This document shows, piece by piece, positions 50,597 to 60,120 of a stretch of 64,000 nt of DNA. Each line of letters begins with the position of its first letter. Position 1 is the first letter of the stretch. Made by a program: the position numbers and the translations under genes. This stretch comes from Meiothermus sp. (lineage in GTDB: Bacteria; Deinococcota; Deinococci; Deinococcales; Thermaceae), in assembly GCF_026004055.1 (NCBI RefSeq), contig NZ_BPIJ01000001.1:434001-498000 (forward strand), read 5' to 3'. A model generated the notes under the pieces. That model searched no databases and was not told the DNA's origin. It was given only the letters and a program-made list of their open reading frames with translations.

Positions 50597-53545
50597 ATGG
50601 ATGGTTTTACCCCCGCCGTTTTCGACGACCACGCCCAAGCTATTGCCAAACGCCAGTATATGCAGCCGGGTGATGGGGACGTGTATGGGATGTTCCGCCG
50701 GGTAGCCACCTGGGTGGCTTCGCCTGAAAAAACCGAACAGGACAAACAATACTGGGGTGAGCAGTTTTATCGGCTGATGGCTTCCAAGCGCTTCTGCCCG
50801 GGCGGGCGGGTATTGGCGGGTGCGGGTACTTTGCACGGCAACGTACTCAACTGTTTTGTGCAAGGGGCCACGGAGCACGACCCCAGCAGCTTTGACGGGG
50901 TGCTGGAAGTAGCGACCAAGCTGGCCTTGGTAACCAAAGTAGGTGGGGGCAACGGCGTCAACCTCGACCCCTATGCCTCGCGCAAAAAAGCCGGCCCTCA
51001 AGGAACCATACGCGGTTTTGCCTATCTTGCGGCCGATCACGCCGACGTCGAGGACTTTATCAAGGGCCTAATGCGTCCTCCAATTAACCCCGATGGAAAC
51101 AAAGAAAACATCACCGTGCGCAACTGGACGCGGGTGGTGTATGGGCTGTTAAAGCCCGAGCTAGCCGCGTTGGCCCGGCGCAACGGGGTCATGACCGTAC
51201 GAGAGAAGCCCGGAGATGCACTAATGGTGCCCGATGATATGCGCGGCATCCTCGAGACTGCCAAGTCGGCTTTGAGCCTGGCTATCAGGGGTCAGGAACC
51301 CCATGTAGACTTCAGCAACCTGCGTCCTGAAGGTGCGCCCATCAAGGGGAGTGGGGGCACCAGCAGCGGCCCGCTCAGTTTTTTGGTCGAAATTTTCGAT
51401 AACTTTTTGGAGTGGGCCAACCTAGGCGCCGACAAAGCAGGTCCGGTTGCCACCCTGCGCTACGTGTATGCCCCGGTGTTGCGGGTTGTACGCCAAGGTG
51501 GTACCCGGCGGGGTGCCGGAATGGCCACCATTGCCATCGACCATCCCGATCTGCTGGACTTTCTAACTGCCAAAGACCTTGATCGTGAGGCCAGCGAGGG
51601 GGATATCTCTACTTTCAATATCTCCATACTGGTCACCGAAAACTTCTGGAAAACCCTACAAGCAGATGGGCTGTGGGCCGTTGAACCCTCGGAGGTGCCG
51701 GGTAAATACTACCCTTACCCGGTGCGGGGGGCTTACACAGGTGTGCTGCCCGACCTGCCGGAGCGCCCTCAGGACGGTGCCCGGCCCATCCCGGTGTACG
51801 AGGGCAAAGTGCCGGCGAAGTGGCTCTGGCACGAAATCGCCTGGCACGCCTGGGCTACCGGTGAGCCCGGTCTGATCTTTGTAGATCGCATCAACGATCT
51901 ATCGGCCCTCAAGAACCTGGGGCCCCGTTATCAGATTCGCTCTACCAACCCCTGTGGCGAGATTCCCCTAACGGTGGGCGAGCCTTGCGACCTGGGGGCT
52001 CTTAATCTGGCCGCTTACGTTGAAAATGGAAGGTTCAATTTTGAAGCCTTTCGTCAAGATGTTCATACTGCTATTCGCTTTCTGGACAACGTACTAGATG
52101 TGAATGTGTTTGCGCTGGAAGACAACCGCGTGGCCAGCCAGACCTTACGCCGCTTGGGCCTGGGGGTGATGGGCTTAGCCGACATGCTGATCAAGATGGG
52201 GTTGCCATACTCCTCAGAAGCGGGCCGCCGGGTGGTAGCCCAGGTAATGAACGTCATGCGTGAAGAGGCGATTGCCGAGTCGGAGCGGCTGGGCCAGGAA
52301 CGAGGGGTGTTTCCACTTTACCAGCAGAACCGTGCTGCTTTCGAGGCGTTGGGCATTCGCCCACGGCGCAACGTGGCGGTTTTGACGGTAGCTCCTACCG
52401 GCACTACCAGCATGTTGATGGGCGTTTCCAGCGGTATCGAACCCATGTTCTCGCCCTTCATGTGGCGGCGTATTGGCGGGGAGTATAAGGCTTTGTTGCA
52501 TCCCTTGTTTGTGGAGATGATGGAGCAGTACCCAGCCGAGGGGCCCTTTGAGAAAGATGGGGCGTGGGATTGGGAGGCCATTATTCAGGCCATCCAGGCC
52601 CATCATGGTAGCGTCAAGGGCCTCGAGGGGATTCCCAGCGCTATCGGCAATGTGTTTGAAGGGGCCCACGACGTGCCCCCGCTGGATCACGTGCGCATGC
52701 AAGGGGTTGTGCAGACCGCTTTCGACGCCGAGGGTTACGCCGCTAACTCGCTTTCCAAGACCATCAACCTGCCCAACCAGGCCACCGTGGAGGATGTGGA
52801 AGCAGCCTATACCGAGGCCTACATGACCGGCTGTAAAGGCATTACGGTCTACCGCGATGGTAGCCGTGAATTCCAGGTGCTCTCGGTCAGCAAGGAAGAG
52901 AAGCAAGCCGAAGCCAAGGAAGAAACCGTGGCCGTGCAGCCGGCTTTGCTGGAAGTTCCGCCAAGCTCTGCTACCGAGCGCACAGCCCGTCCGGTCTTCG
53001 AGCGCACAGGCCGGCTGGTAGGCTACACCGACATGGTCAAGCTTACCGCTGCCGACGGAACCCGTCGGGGCTTTCTGGTTACGGTCAACATGCAGGGCGA
53101 GCACCCGGTGGAGGTGATTCTGACCTCGGGTAAGGCAGGCGATGAGGCCAATGCCGACAGTGAGGCCCTGGGCCGTATTATTTCGAAAGCCCTGCAATAT
53201 GGGGTGCCGGTAGCCGAACTGGTCAAGACCCTGCGCGGCATCAACGGGGGTTTGTATGGCAGCTATCAGGGTCGCTTTGTTACCAGCAAGGCCGACCTGA
53301 TCGCGGTAGCCCTAGAAACCACCGGCAAAATCCAGCTTGGCGAAGCCGAGCGCAAAGCCGCCCAGATGCCCCTAGACCACATGGTGCCCCAGGCCGTGCA
53401 GCGGGCGGCCGCACCCTTGCAGAACATCCGCCCCACCGGCGGTAAGACCGGACTGGGCAAGTGTCCCGAGTGCGGGGATGAAAACCTGGTGCGCGAAGAG
53501 GGGTGTGTAAAATGTTATGCCTGTGGGTACAGTAAGTGTGGCTAG
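50597..53545 (+). CDS. nrdJ: Class II (adenosylcobalamin-dependent) ribonucleotide reductase
   Basis: 982-residue catalytic subunit reducing ribonucleotides to deoxyribonucleotides with a B12-derived radical. Redox Cys86 (VLNCFVQG), the radical-site Cys453 in TNPCGEIPL, and PTGTTSMLMGVSSGIEP are in family positions. The C-terminal ~250 residues carry an extra domain (RTARPVFERTGRLVGYTD...) and a final zinc ribbon (CPECGDENL, CVKCYACGYSKCG) of the NrdJ type. AGGAGG lies 6 nt before the ATG. No separate radical-generating subunit is needed or present. Confidence 0.92.
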   Translation: MDGFTPAVFDDHAQAIAKRQYMQPGDGDVYGMFRRVATWVASPEKTEQDKQYWGEQFYRLMASKRFCPGGRVLAGAGTLHGNVLNCFVQGATEHDPSSFDGVLEVATKLALVTKVGGGNGVNLDPYASRKKAGPQGTIRGFAYLAADHADVEDFIKGLMRPPINPDGNKENITVRNWTRVVYGLLKPELAALARRNGVMTVREKPGDALMVPDDMRGILETAKSALSLAIRGQEPHVDFSNLRPEGAPIKGSGGTSSGPLSFLVEIFDNFLEWANLGADKAGPVATLRYVYAPVLRVVRQGGTRRGAGMATIAIDHPDLLDFLTAKDLDREASEGDISTFNISILVTENFWKTLQADGLWAVEPSEVPGKYYPYPVRGAYTGVLPDLPERPQDGARPIPVYEGKVPAKWLWHEIAWHAWATGEPGLIFVDRINDLSALKNLGPRYQIRSTNPCGEIPLTVGEPCDLGALNLAAYVENGRFNFEAFRQDVHTAIRFLDNVLDVNVFALEDNRVASQTLRRLGLGVMGLADMLIKMGLPYSSEAGRRVVAQVMNVMREEAIAESERLGQERGVFPLYQQNRAAFEALGIRPRRNVAVLTVAPTGTTSMLMGVSSGIEPMFSPFMWRRIGGEYKALLHPLFVEMMEQYPAEGPFEKDGAWDWEAIIQAIQAHHGSVKGLEGIPSAIGNVFEGAHDVPPLDHVRMQGVVQTAFDAEGYAANSLSKTINLPNQATVEDVEAAYTEAYMTGCKGITVYRDGSREFQVLSVSKEEKQAEAKEETVAVQPALLEVPPSSATERTARPVFERTGRLVGYTDMVKLTAADGTRRGFLVTVNMQGEHPVEVILTSGKAGDEANADSEALGRIISKALQYGVPVAELVKTLRGINGGLYGSYQGRFVTSKADLIAVALETTGKIQLGEAERKAAQMPLDHMVPQAVQRAAAPLQNIRPTGGKTGLGKCPECGDENLVREEGCVKCYACGYSKCG

Positions 53546-53654
53546 TACATTGTCTGGGTGGTTTCGGCAGGCCACCCGTCGACCAAGCGGTTGAGAGCAG
53601 TTCTCGAGAATGCCCCCCATTTATGCAGATAGGGCGTTGCCTTGACGGACGCCT

Positions 53655-53802
53655 TGTTGTTGCAAGGAGGCCAAAAGCCGGCGAAGCAATCCAGATAGCC
53701 TTGTGCAGGCTGACCGGGCAGAGATTCTGGATTGCTTCGCATCCTGCGGATGCTCGCAATGACGGGAGAAGGCCTGCATCACATACTTTGTTACCAGACC
53801 AC
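53655..53802 (-). mobile_element. Family C element, copy C5 (left part lost)
   Basis: Retains TTGCAAGGAGGCC, GCGAAGCAATCCAGATAGCC, GGATTGCTTCGCATCC and the GTTACCAGACCAC end at 53802. The first ~55 bp are lost or altered. It abuts A6 with TTA between. The 110 bp after the RNR stop hold nothing else. Confidence 0.7.
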
Positions 53803-53805
53803 TTA

Positions 53806-54145
53806 GTGGTCTGGTAACTAAATTTCCGAAGTTTTGTACCGCACACCGAATACATCGATGTAGAGATTCCATCCCACTTCGGCCCCCGAGATGGCCTAAA
53901 AACGCCCTCCCTACCGCGTAGGGAGGGTGGGGGAGGGTATCAGGCAAGGCCCCCAATCCGCTGCGTGAAGGGCCAGGTCAGCCACCCCACCTGGCCTCCC
54001 CTACGCAGTAGGGGAGGAAAGGGGCGAAGCGGGGTGGGGTGCTTTTTGCATGACCGTACAGGCAAGGCACCGAAGGCCCAGGTTTACGAGACACGGCGCG
54101 TTCTGAAGGCTAAACCCCATACTGCGTATTTTGTTACCAGACCAC
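53806..54145 (-). mobile_element. Family A MITE-like element, copy A6 (340 bp)
   Basis: Full copy with perfect terminal repeats, in tandem with C5. Its outer side runs into a degenerate A remnant. Confidence 0.88.
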
Positions 54146-54272
54146 TAGTGAGGGTGGGGAAGGGTATCAGGTAAGGCCCCCCGTTGGTTGCTGAAGGGCC
54201 AGGTCAGCCATCCCACCTGGCCTCCCCTACCTCGTAGGGGAAGGAGGGGTAAGGCAGGGTGGGGTAAAGTGC
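54146..54272 (-). repeat. Degenerate family-A remnant next to A6
   Basis: GAGGGTGGGGAAGGGTATCAGGTAAGG and GAAGGGCCAGGTCAGCCATCC match the A interior in the same orientation as A6, with a changed palindrome (CTACCTCGTAGGGG). Terminal repeats are absent. Confidence 0.6.
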
Positions 54273-54366
54273 ATACCTGCGTATAGAGCGCGATAAGTCG
54301 AGATGAACCGGCTTATCCGGTTCGGCATGACAATCCTAGAGGGTAGAACTGGGTATCCTTTAGTTT

Positions 54367-55377
54367 ATGTGGGATCTGGTTATTGTCGGTGCGGGGCCGG
54401 TGGGGCTGGCCGCGGCCATTGAGGCCAAACGCGCCAACCTGAAGGCGGTGGTGCTGGAAAAAGGAACCATCGTTAACACCCTGTATCGCTGGCCCAAAGA
54501 AACCGTGTTCTTTAGTGAAGCCAAGAACATCGAAATTGGCGGGCATCCGTTTCCCTCGCTTTATCCCAAGCCTACGCGACGAGAGGCCCTGCAATACTAT
54601 CGCCGGGTCGCCGAAAACGAAGAACTGGATATCCGCATCTACACCGAGGTTATCGGTATCCATCCCGACCGGGGCCATTTCAGGGTGGACTACCGCGACC
54701 GAGACGGGGAGGGCACGTTACAGAGCCGTTTTGTCCTGGTGGCTACCGGCTACTACGACAACCCCAACCGCCTGGGCGTGCCAGGCGAAGAATTGCCCCA
54801 TGTGCGCTATGGTCTGGACGAAACCCTACCCTACTGGAAGCAGCATGTGGTGGTGATAGGGGGTTCCAACAGCGCGGTGGAAGCGGCCCTCGAGCTCTAT
54901 CGCGCCGGCGCCAAGGTTAGGGTGGTTCACCACGCGGCCGAGATCCGCCCACGGGTCAAGTACTGGCTCAAGCCCGATTTTGAGAACCGGGTCAAGGAAG
55001 GGGCCATCGGGCTCCTGCTAAACACCCGGGTTCTGGAGATCACCCCACGCGAGGTGGTTGTTTTGGAAAAAGGTGAGGGGGCTGGGGCTGTTCGCCGGCT
55101 CCAAGCCGATTTTGTGTTGGTACACATTGGCTACAAAGCGGTGGATGAGTTGTTGCGCAGGGTGGGTGTGGAATTCCAGGGCGATGCGCCGCTGCTTTCC
55201 GAAACCTACGAGACCAGCATCAGGGGGCTTTTTGTGGCAGGCAGTGCGGGCTTTGGCTCCGATACCCGTACGGTGTTCATCGAAAATGGACGGGAACACG
55301 CCCTGAAAGCTGTGGGGGAAATGGCCGACCGTATCAAGGCCGCAAGTCTGACCTCGACGCCGCTCAGCCAGGTTTGA
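54367..55377 (+). CDS. YpdA-type bacillithiol disulfide reductase (FAD/NADPH)
   Basis: Flavoprotein of 336 residues. GAGPVGLAAAIEAKRANL binds FAD, VVIGGSNSAVEAALELYRAGA binds NADPH, and NTLYRWPKETVFFSEAKN is the signature of the YpdA/Bdr group that reduces oxidised bacillithiol. There is no CxxC motif of thioredoxin reductase. Deinococcota are known bacillithiol users, which fits. TATCCT lies 7 nt before the ATG, so the mRNA is probably leaderless. Confidence 0.85.
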   Translation: MWDLVIVGAGPVGLAAAIEAKRANLKAVVLEKGTIVNTLYRWPKETVFFSEAKNIEIGGHPFPSLYPKPTRREALQYYRRVAENEELDIRIYTEVIGIHPDRGHFRVDYRDRDGEGTLQSRFVLVATGYYDNPNRLGVPGEELPHVRYGLDETLPYWKQHVVVIGGSNSAVEAALELYRAGAKVRVVHHAAEIRPRVKYWLKPDFENRVKEGAIGLLLNTRVLEITPREVVVLEKGEGAGAVRRLQADFVLVHIGYKAVDELLRRVGVEFQGDAPLLSETYETSIRGLFVAGSAGFGSDTRTVFIENGREHALKAVGEMADRIKAASLTSTPLSQV

Positions 55378-55445
55378 ACGGGAGATTGAGCCCGGTATCT
55401 CCCCAGCTCGATGTGGGCCCGTAGGCCGTTGTTGTAAGCATCCGC

Positions 55446-56738
55446 TCACTCATCCAGGGTGGTAGGCTCTTCCCGGCCGCCCTCTTTGTCTTCGGCCAGT
55501 GAGAGTTTGGCCAGTGTTAAGGCCAGCACATAGGTGCCTTTGGCAATGTCTTCGGGGGAGGCGTACTCGTCGGGGCGGTGGCTGATGCCCTCCCGGCAAG
55601 GAATGAAGAGCATGGCTGTAGGGGCAATGCGGGCCATGAACAGCGAATCGTGGTAGGCACGGCTGACCATTAGCTTGAACTTAACCCCGGCTTCGCCACA
55701 CGCTGCTACCAGCGCTTTTAGCGCCTCCGAACCCGATTTGGCTGGGGGGTCAATGTTGATGATTTCCACGCTGTACTTGATCCCGCGCCGGGTACAGACC
55801 TGTTCGACCCCCTGGATAACATTGCGAATCACCTGGTCGCGGCGTGCTTGTTCCACATCGCGTATGTCAATCTCGAGCTTGACCCGGCTGGGCACGCTGT
55901 TTACGGCGTTGGGATAGACCTCGCAGAAGCCCGTGGTGGCTACGGTGTTGATGCTGCCGCTGTTCTTGGCAAAGGCTTCGACGCCCAGGATAATCTCGGC
56001 GGCTGCACAAAGGGCATCGCGGCGGTCGGGCATTAGCACGGCCCCGGCATGGCCGCCTACCCCTTCCAGAACGACCCGCAAAGATGCGGGGGCTGCAATG
56101 GCCGTCACGATGCCCAAAGGTACTTGTTCTTGCTCGAGGATGGGCCCTTGCTCGATGTGCATCTCGACAAAAGCCGAGTAGTAGCCCTCGGGGAGTTGTA
56201 CATCCTCTAGCCGGCCCATATAACCGGCCTCCCAGCGTACTTCCTCGAGGGTGCGCCCTTCTGGGTCTTTGAGCAGGCGCAGCGACTCGGGGGTCAAGAC
56301 CCCGGTCAGGGCCCGGCTGCCCAGACAGCCGATGCCAAAGCGTGTAGGCTCCTCGGCGGTAAAAATGAGGAGCTCAATTGAACGGCGGGGCTTGAAACCA
56401 CTTCGCTGTAAGGCACGTATGGCCTCCAGGCCTCCCAAGACCCCTACCGTCCCGTCGTACATGCCGGCATAGGGAATAGCGTCGAAATGAGACCCTGTGC
56501 CTACCGCGGGCAGCTCCGGCTCGGTGCCTTCCCAACGCGCAAAAATATTGCCCAGGCCATCTTCCCGCAGTTTTAAGCCGGCTTCGACGCACAGGCCTTT
56601 GAGGTAGGCCCTGGCCTCGAGGTCGGGCTTGGTGTACAGGATGCGGGTAATGGCCGGCTTGGGCGTATCGGAAAACGCCGCTAAGGCCTCGAGTTCCTGG
56701 ACAATTCGCGCTTGATCTACCAGTGGTCTTACAATCAT
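55446..56738 (-). CDS. M20 amidohydrolase, probably ureidoglycolate amidohydrolase
   Basis: Metal-dependent amidohydrolase of 430 residues. Metal ligands are in GTGSHFDAIPYAGMYDG, FTAEEPTRFG and VEMHIEQGPILE, and the dimer-domain Asn/Arg region is ATTGFCEVYPNAVNSVPS. It resembles the allantoate hydrolase at 20616 but is more distant. Because allE and allB precede it on the same strand, the last ureide step (ureidoglycolate to glyoxylate, carbon dioxide and ammonia) is the best guess; N-carbamoyl amino acid hydrolase is the alternative. GGGAG precedes the ATG. Confidence 0.75.
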   Translation of the reverse strand: MIVRPLVDQARIVQELEALAAFSDTPKPAITRILYTKPDLEARAYLKGLCVEAGLKLREDGLGNIFARWEGTEPELPAVGTGSHFDAIPYAGMYDGTVGVLGGLEAIRALQRSGFKPRRSIELLIFTAEEPTRFGIGCLGSRALTGVLTPESLRLLKDPEGRTLEEVRWEAGYMGRLEDVQLPEGYYSAFVEMHIEQGPILEQEQVPLGIVTAIAAPASLRVVLEGVGGHAGAVLMPDRRDALCAAAEIILGVEAFAKNSGSINTVATTGFCEVYPNAVNSVPSRVKLEIDIRDVEQARRDQVIRNVIQGVEQVCTRRGIKYSVEIINIDPPAKSGSEALKALVAACGEAGVKFKLMVSRAYHDSLFMARIAPTAMLFIPCREGISHRPDEYASPEDIAKGTYVLALTLAKLSLAEDKEGGREEPTTLDE

Positions 56739-56813
56739 GGGTTGCTCCCGGAAATAAATCTATGCCCTTGCAGCATGTTGATTGGCCAAAGGTTCAACAC
56801 ACCCCTGGGGGTT

Positions 56814-57566
56814 TTAGGAAGTCAACAACTCCAGCGAGTGGCGGTTTACATCCTTGTAGATGAGGTACTTGCTGGGGGTTTTGCCCAGGGCGCCAAACCA
56901 CTGCGGACAGAATGAGGCCATCCAGATTACATCGCCGGCCTGCACGGTGTACCACCGGTCGCTCAGACGGTACACCCCGCCGCCTTGCAAAAACAAAAGG
57001 CCATGTTCCATCACGTGGGTTTCCACCAGGGACAGATGGGCCCCGGGTGCAAAGGTCATGGTATTGACGGCCATATCGAAGGCAAAATGGTCAGGCAGGA
57101 GCAAGCGTACCTGCAGGGCTTCATCGCCCATCAGCGGACTGCTGGGAACCGCTAGTTCATGGCCTAGCACCACCTGGGGCACCTCGACCCCGGCTAGGGC
57201 CTGGTAGGGTTTGTCGAACACCACCATGCGGGCCGCAGTTTTCGACTCGAAGCGGTGCGGGGTATTGGCCGGTAGATACACGTAGTGATCGGCCTCCAAC
57301 AAGTGTCGGGTGCCCCCGACCTCGAGGGCTACCTGGCCTTGTAGCACATAGGCAAAGCGCTGGATATCCAGCAGGCTCATCTCCCCCGCACCCCCAGGCT
57401 CCATTTCCACCGTGTACATCTTGAAACGGGCCCCCAGCTCTGGGGCAATATGGACGATGCAGGCGGTGCTCGCCCAGCCCGGTAATGGCGCCCGAACAAA
57501 GGTATCGGGGGTTAGAAGGGCATGGTCGGGGGTTACGCAGGTACGGGTAAAACCGGTCAGGCTCAT
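56814..57566 (-). CDS. allE: (S)-Ureidoglycine aminohydrolase (bicupin)
   Basis: Manganese bicupin of 250 residues releasing ammonia from ureidoglycine. The two cupin domains are seen at about 60-130 (FAYVLQGQVALEVGG, YVYLPANTPHRF) and 175-245 (METHVMEHGLLFLQGGGVYRL-type, QAGDVIWMASFCPQWFGALG). The C-terminal YKDVNRH is typical of the UGHY family. The ATG overlaps the allB stop (ATGA). Confidence 0.9.
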   Translation of the reverse strand: MSLTGFTRTCVTPDHALLTPDTFVRAPLPGWASTACIVHIAPELGARFKMYTVEMEPGGAGEMSLLDIQRFAYVLQGQVALEVGGTRHLLEADHYVYLPANTPHRFESKTAARMVVFDKPYQALAGVEVPQVVLGHELAVPSSPLMGDEALQVRLLLPDHFAFDMAVNTMTFAPGAHLSLVETHVMEHGLLFLQGGGVYRLSDRWYTVQAGDVIWMASFCPQWFGALGKTPSKYLIYKDVNRHSLELLTS

Positions 57567-58906
57567 AGATTCCTCGTTTGTAGGCGAACCTCGCTAGGCC
57601 TGACTATTTTACCCTCTTTGAAGATCGGTTCCCCCCTGAGCCAGGTGCTCTCTACCACGCCCAGGAAGGTCTGGCCTAGGTAGGGCGAGAGGCGGTGGCG
57701 GTAGTGCAGGTCTTGGGGGGCAAGGGTGTGGCTTTGGGAGAGGTTGACCAGGGCGAAATCGGCTTCAAAGCCCACGGCAAGCTGCCCTTTTCGTTTCAGG
57801 CCAAAGCGCTTGGCCGGGTTCAAGGCCAACAGTGCGGCGATGTGCTCGAGCGCGAGCCCGCGCCGCTGCCAGCCCTGGCTGAGCATGACCGCCAGCGTAG
57901 ACTGCACCCCTGCGATCCCGCCCCACAACGCGAAGAAATCCGGGTTCTGCTTCATCTCAGGGGGGGCAGGGGAGTGGTCGGATCCTATTATATCCACCGA
58001 GCCCGCCCACACCTCGGCCCAAAGCCGGTCTTGTTCGGACGCGCTGCGCAAGGGTGGGGCGCATTTTCCGGTTGCTCCCAGCCACTCCAGGTCGTCTTCG
58101 GTAAAGGCCAGGTAGTGGGGACAGGTCTCGAGGCTCACATCCACCCCTCGAGCCCGGGCCTCGGCGGCGAGTGCTACCCCTGCACCCGAACTGATATGCA
58201 CAATGTGTAGCTTACAGCCGGTTTCTTGGGCCAGCAAAAGGGCCCGTTGGATGGCCTCGAGCTCGGTAAAAACCGGCCTCGAGGCTACATACTCCCGCCA
58301 GGACACTCCCTTGGCCCGCATTTTCCGGGTCAGGTGGGCTGTGAGTATCTCCGACTCGGCGTGCACCGCTACCGGCAAGCCCCACTCCGCTGCCAGCCGC
58401 ATTCCTTCATAAAGGGTGGCATCGTCGCAGGCTGGGAATTCGGGGAGGCCCGAGTTGCACATGAAGGCCTTAAAGCCGATTACCCCGCGTTCGGCCAGTT
58501 CGGACAGGTGCTCGAGGTTCTTTGGGGTAAGCCCGCCCCACAAAGCAAAGTCGGTGCAAGACAAGGCCCGCAGAGCCGAAAGTTTCTGGTCGAAGGATGG
58601 CGCATCCAGGGTACAGGGTAGCGAGTTGAGGGGCATATCAAAAAACACCGTTCCACCTCCGGCCGCAAAGGCCGCGCTACCCGTCTCGATGCCTTCCCAG
58701 TGGGCCTGCCCCGGCTCGTTGAAGTGCACATGTACATCCACCAGACCCGGGAAAACATACCGACCCGTTGCCAACACCTCTTGCCGGGCCGACTCGGTAA
58801 TTTCCTCGGCTATTTGGCTAATTTGCCCATCCAGAACCCCCAGGTCGGCCTGCTGCACACCGGCTGGGGTCACCAGCTTTCCTCCGCGAACAACCAGGTC
58901 GAGCAT
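57563..58906 (-). CDS. allB: Allantoinase
   Basis: Zinc amidohydrolase of 447 residues opening the allantoin ring to allantoate. PGLVDVHVHFNEPG gives the first two metal His residues, GFKAFMCNSG carries the bridging Lys, VAVHAE and LHIVHISSG the next His residues, and IGSDHSPAP the Asp. These agree with allantoinase rather than dihydroorotase. Start 58906 has GGAG upstream; the frame's extension to 58942 is less likely. It is the first gene of allB-allE-amidohydrolase. Confidence 0.9.
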   Translation of the reverse strand: MLDLVVRGGKLVTPAGVQQADLGVLDGQISQIAEEITESARQEVLATGRYVFPGLVDVHVHFNEPGQAHWEGIETGSAAFAAGGGTVFFDMPLNSLPCTLDAPSFDQKLSALRALSCTDFALWGGLTPKNLEHLSELAERGVIGFKAFMCNSGLPEFPACDDATLYEGMRLAAEWGLPVAVHAESEILTAHLTRKMRAKGVSWREYVASRPVFTELEAIQRALLLAQETGCKLHIVHISSGAGVALAAEARARGVDVSLETCPHYLAFTEDDLEWLGATGKCAPPLRSASEQDRLWAEVWAGSVDIIGSDHSPAPPEMKQNPDFFALWGGIAGVQSTLAVMLSQGWQRRGLALEHIAALLALNPAKRFGLKRKGQLAVGFEADFALVNLSQSHTLAPQDLHYRHRLSPYLGQTFLGVVESTWLRGEPIFKEGKIVRPSEVRLQTRNL

Positions 58907-58981
58907 GGCAACTCCGTGGGTCAAGAATAAAGCCTGGGACAACCCGCACGCTAGCAGCGATTGCCAACGTGGCGCTTAGCC

Positions 58982-59395
58982 TTAGCGGGGGATGTCCTCG
59001 GCGGTGAGGAACCTGGGCTTGACCCAGCGAACCTCCTCGAAGGTGCCGTCGTAGCGCAAAATAGCAGCGATGCGGGCCCTCGAGTACACCTGGTGCGGCT
59101 TTTTGGGGATGAAGGCGGTCACGATATCCACCCAACGCGGTTCGCGGTATTCCAGCACCACGTGCAAGGGCAGCTTGAGCTGGGGCGGAAAGACCATGTA
59201 GCCCAGCACCAGCATCCTCTGATCTTCTGGGTAAACCGCCATCTCGCGGCCCCACTCCACGGCCTGCAATACGTCGTGCTCGATAAAGCCCTCTTGTAGC
59301 ATGTGCTTGGCCACATGGGGGCCAATGCGGTAGCGGCCTTCACGGATGTAGGGGAGGAGTTCCTCGAGCCTGCGGATGCGCGATCGTTTGAGCAT
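58982..59395 (-). CDS. DUF4258 family protein
   Basis: A 137-residue protein with the DUF4258 pattern: IGPHVAKHMLQEGFIEHDVLQAV and LVLGYMVFPPQLKLPLHVVLEY. These are small proteins with an RNase-like (BECR-type) beta sheet, often near toxin systems, but no antitoxin gene adjoins this one. GGGAGGA precedes the ATG. Confidence 0.75.
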   Translation of the reverse strand: MLKRSRIRRLEELLPYIREGRYRIGPHVAKHMLQEGFIEHDVLQAVEWGREMAVYPEDQRMLVLGYMVFPPQLKLPLHVVLEYREPRWVDIVTAFIPKKPHQVYSRARIAAILRYDGTFEEVRWVKPRFLTAEDIPR

Positions 59396-59490
59396 CTGTC
59401 CTCCCTTTAGCGGTCAGCCCCACGCTCGGTAAGAGGTGGGGCCAGGGGCTGCTCTTCAGAGAACCCTGGTGAAAGGGTTCCGCCTCTCGA

Positions 59491-60117
59491 TTATAGGGCG
59501 TATTGGGACAGGTCGTGTGGGCTCCTTACTGCAATTGCCGCCCCATACACCTTGGCGGCCCCGGCCTCGAGCAAAGCCTTGCGGGCCCGCTCGAAGGTGG
59601 TGCCGGTGGTTACCACGTCATCTACCAAAAGCCAGATTCCTTTTACCCGGCGGGCAGGTTGAAAGGTGGCCTCGGAGAGTTGTAGGCGCCGGAGCAGGGT
59701 TTTTTGGGTTTGCGATTTATCCCAGGCTGTGCGTGAGAGCACGCTTTGGTAGGGGATGCGCAGTTCTTTAGCTGCTGCTTGGGCCAGCAGCTCGGCCTGG
59801 TTGTAGCCGCGTTTAATCCTACGGGGTAGCAGGGTAGGTACGGCGGTCACGCCATCAAGCCCCCACTCGGCCTGTTTTATACCCAGCGCTACTTGCTGGC
59901 CTAAAAAGCTAGCCAGCTCTCGCCGGCCCTGGTATTTGAGGGCCTTGGCAAGCCGCCCAAACCGCTGGTAATCGCCCAGGTAGACAAAGTGGGGGAGATG
60001 CCGGGGCACCAGCAATGCCCGGCAGTTGGCACACAAAACGGGCTGGCCCAACGGCTGCCCACAACCCGGGCAGGTTGCACCGGTTAGTTGTTCCCACCAG
60101 CCCAAAAGCGAGGCCAT
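59491..60117 (-). CDS. comF: ComF family phosphoribosyltransferase
   Basis: A 208-residue competence-type protein, expected to act with the DNA-uptake machinery, for which Thermaceae are known. A zinc-ribbon start (CPGCGQPL ... LCANCRALL) is followed by a PRT domain with the PRPP loop VDDVVTTGTTFERA. It begins 3 nt after the mtnA stop and is therefore cotranscribed. Confidence 0.9.
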   Translation of the reverse strand: MASLLGWWEQLTGATCPGCGQPLGQPVLCANCRALLVPRHLPHFVYLGDYQRFGRLAKALKYQGRRELASFLGQQVALGIKQAEWGLDGVTAVPTLLPRRIKRGYNQAELLAQAAAKELRIPYQSVLSRTAWDKSQTQKTLLRRLQLSEATFQPARRVKGIWLLVDDVVTTGTTFERARKALLEAGAAKVYGAAIAVRSPHDLSQYAL

Positions 60118-60120
60118 GTT

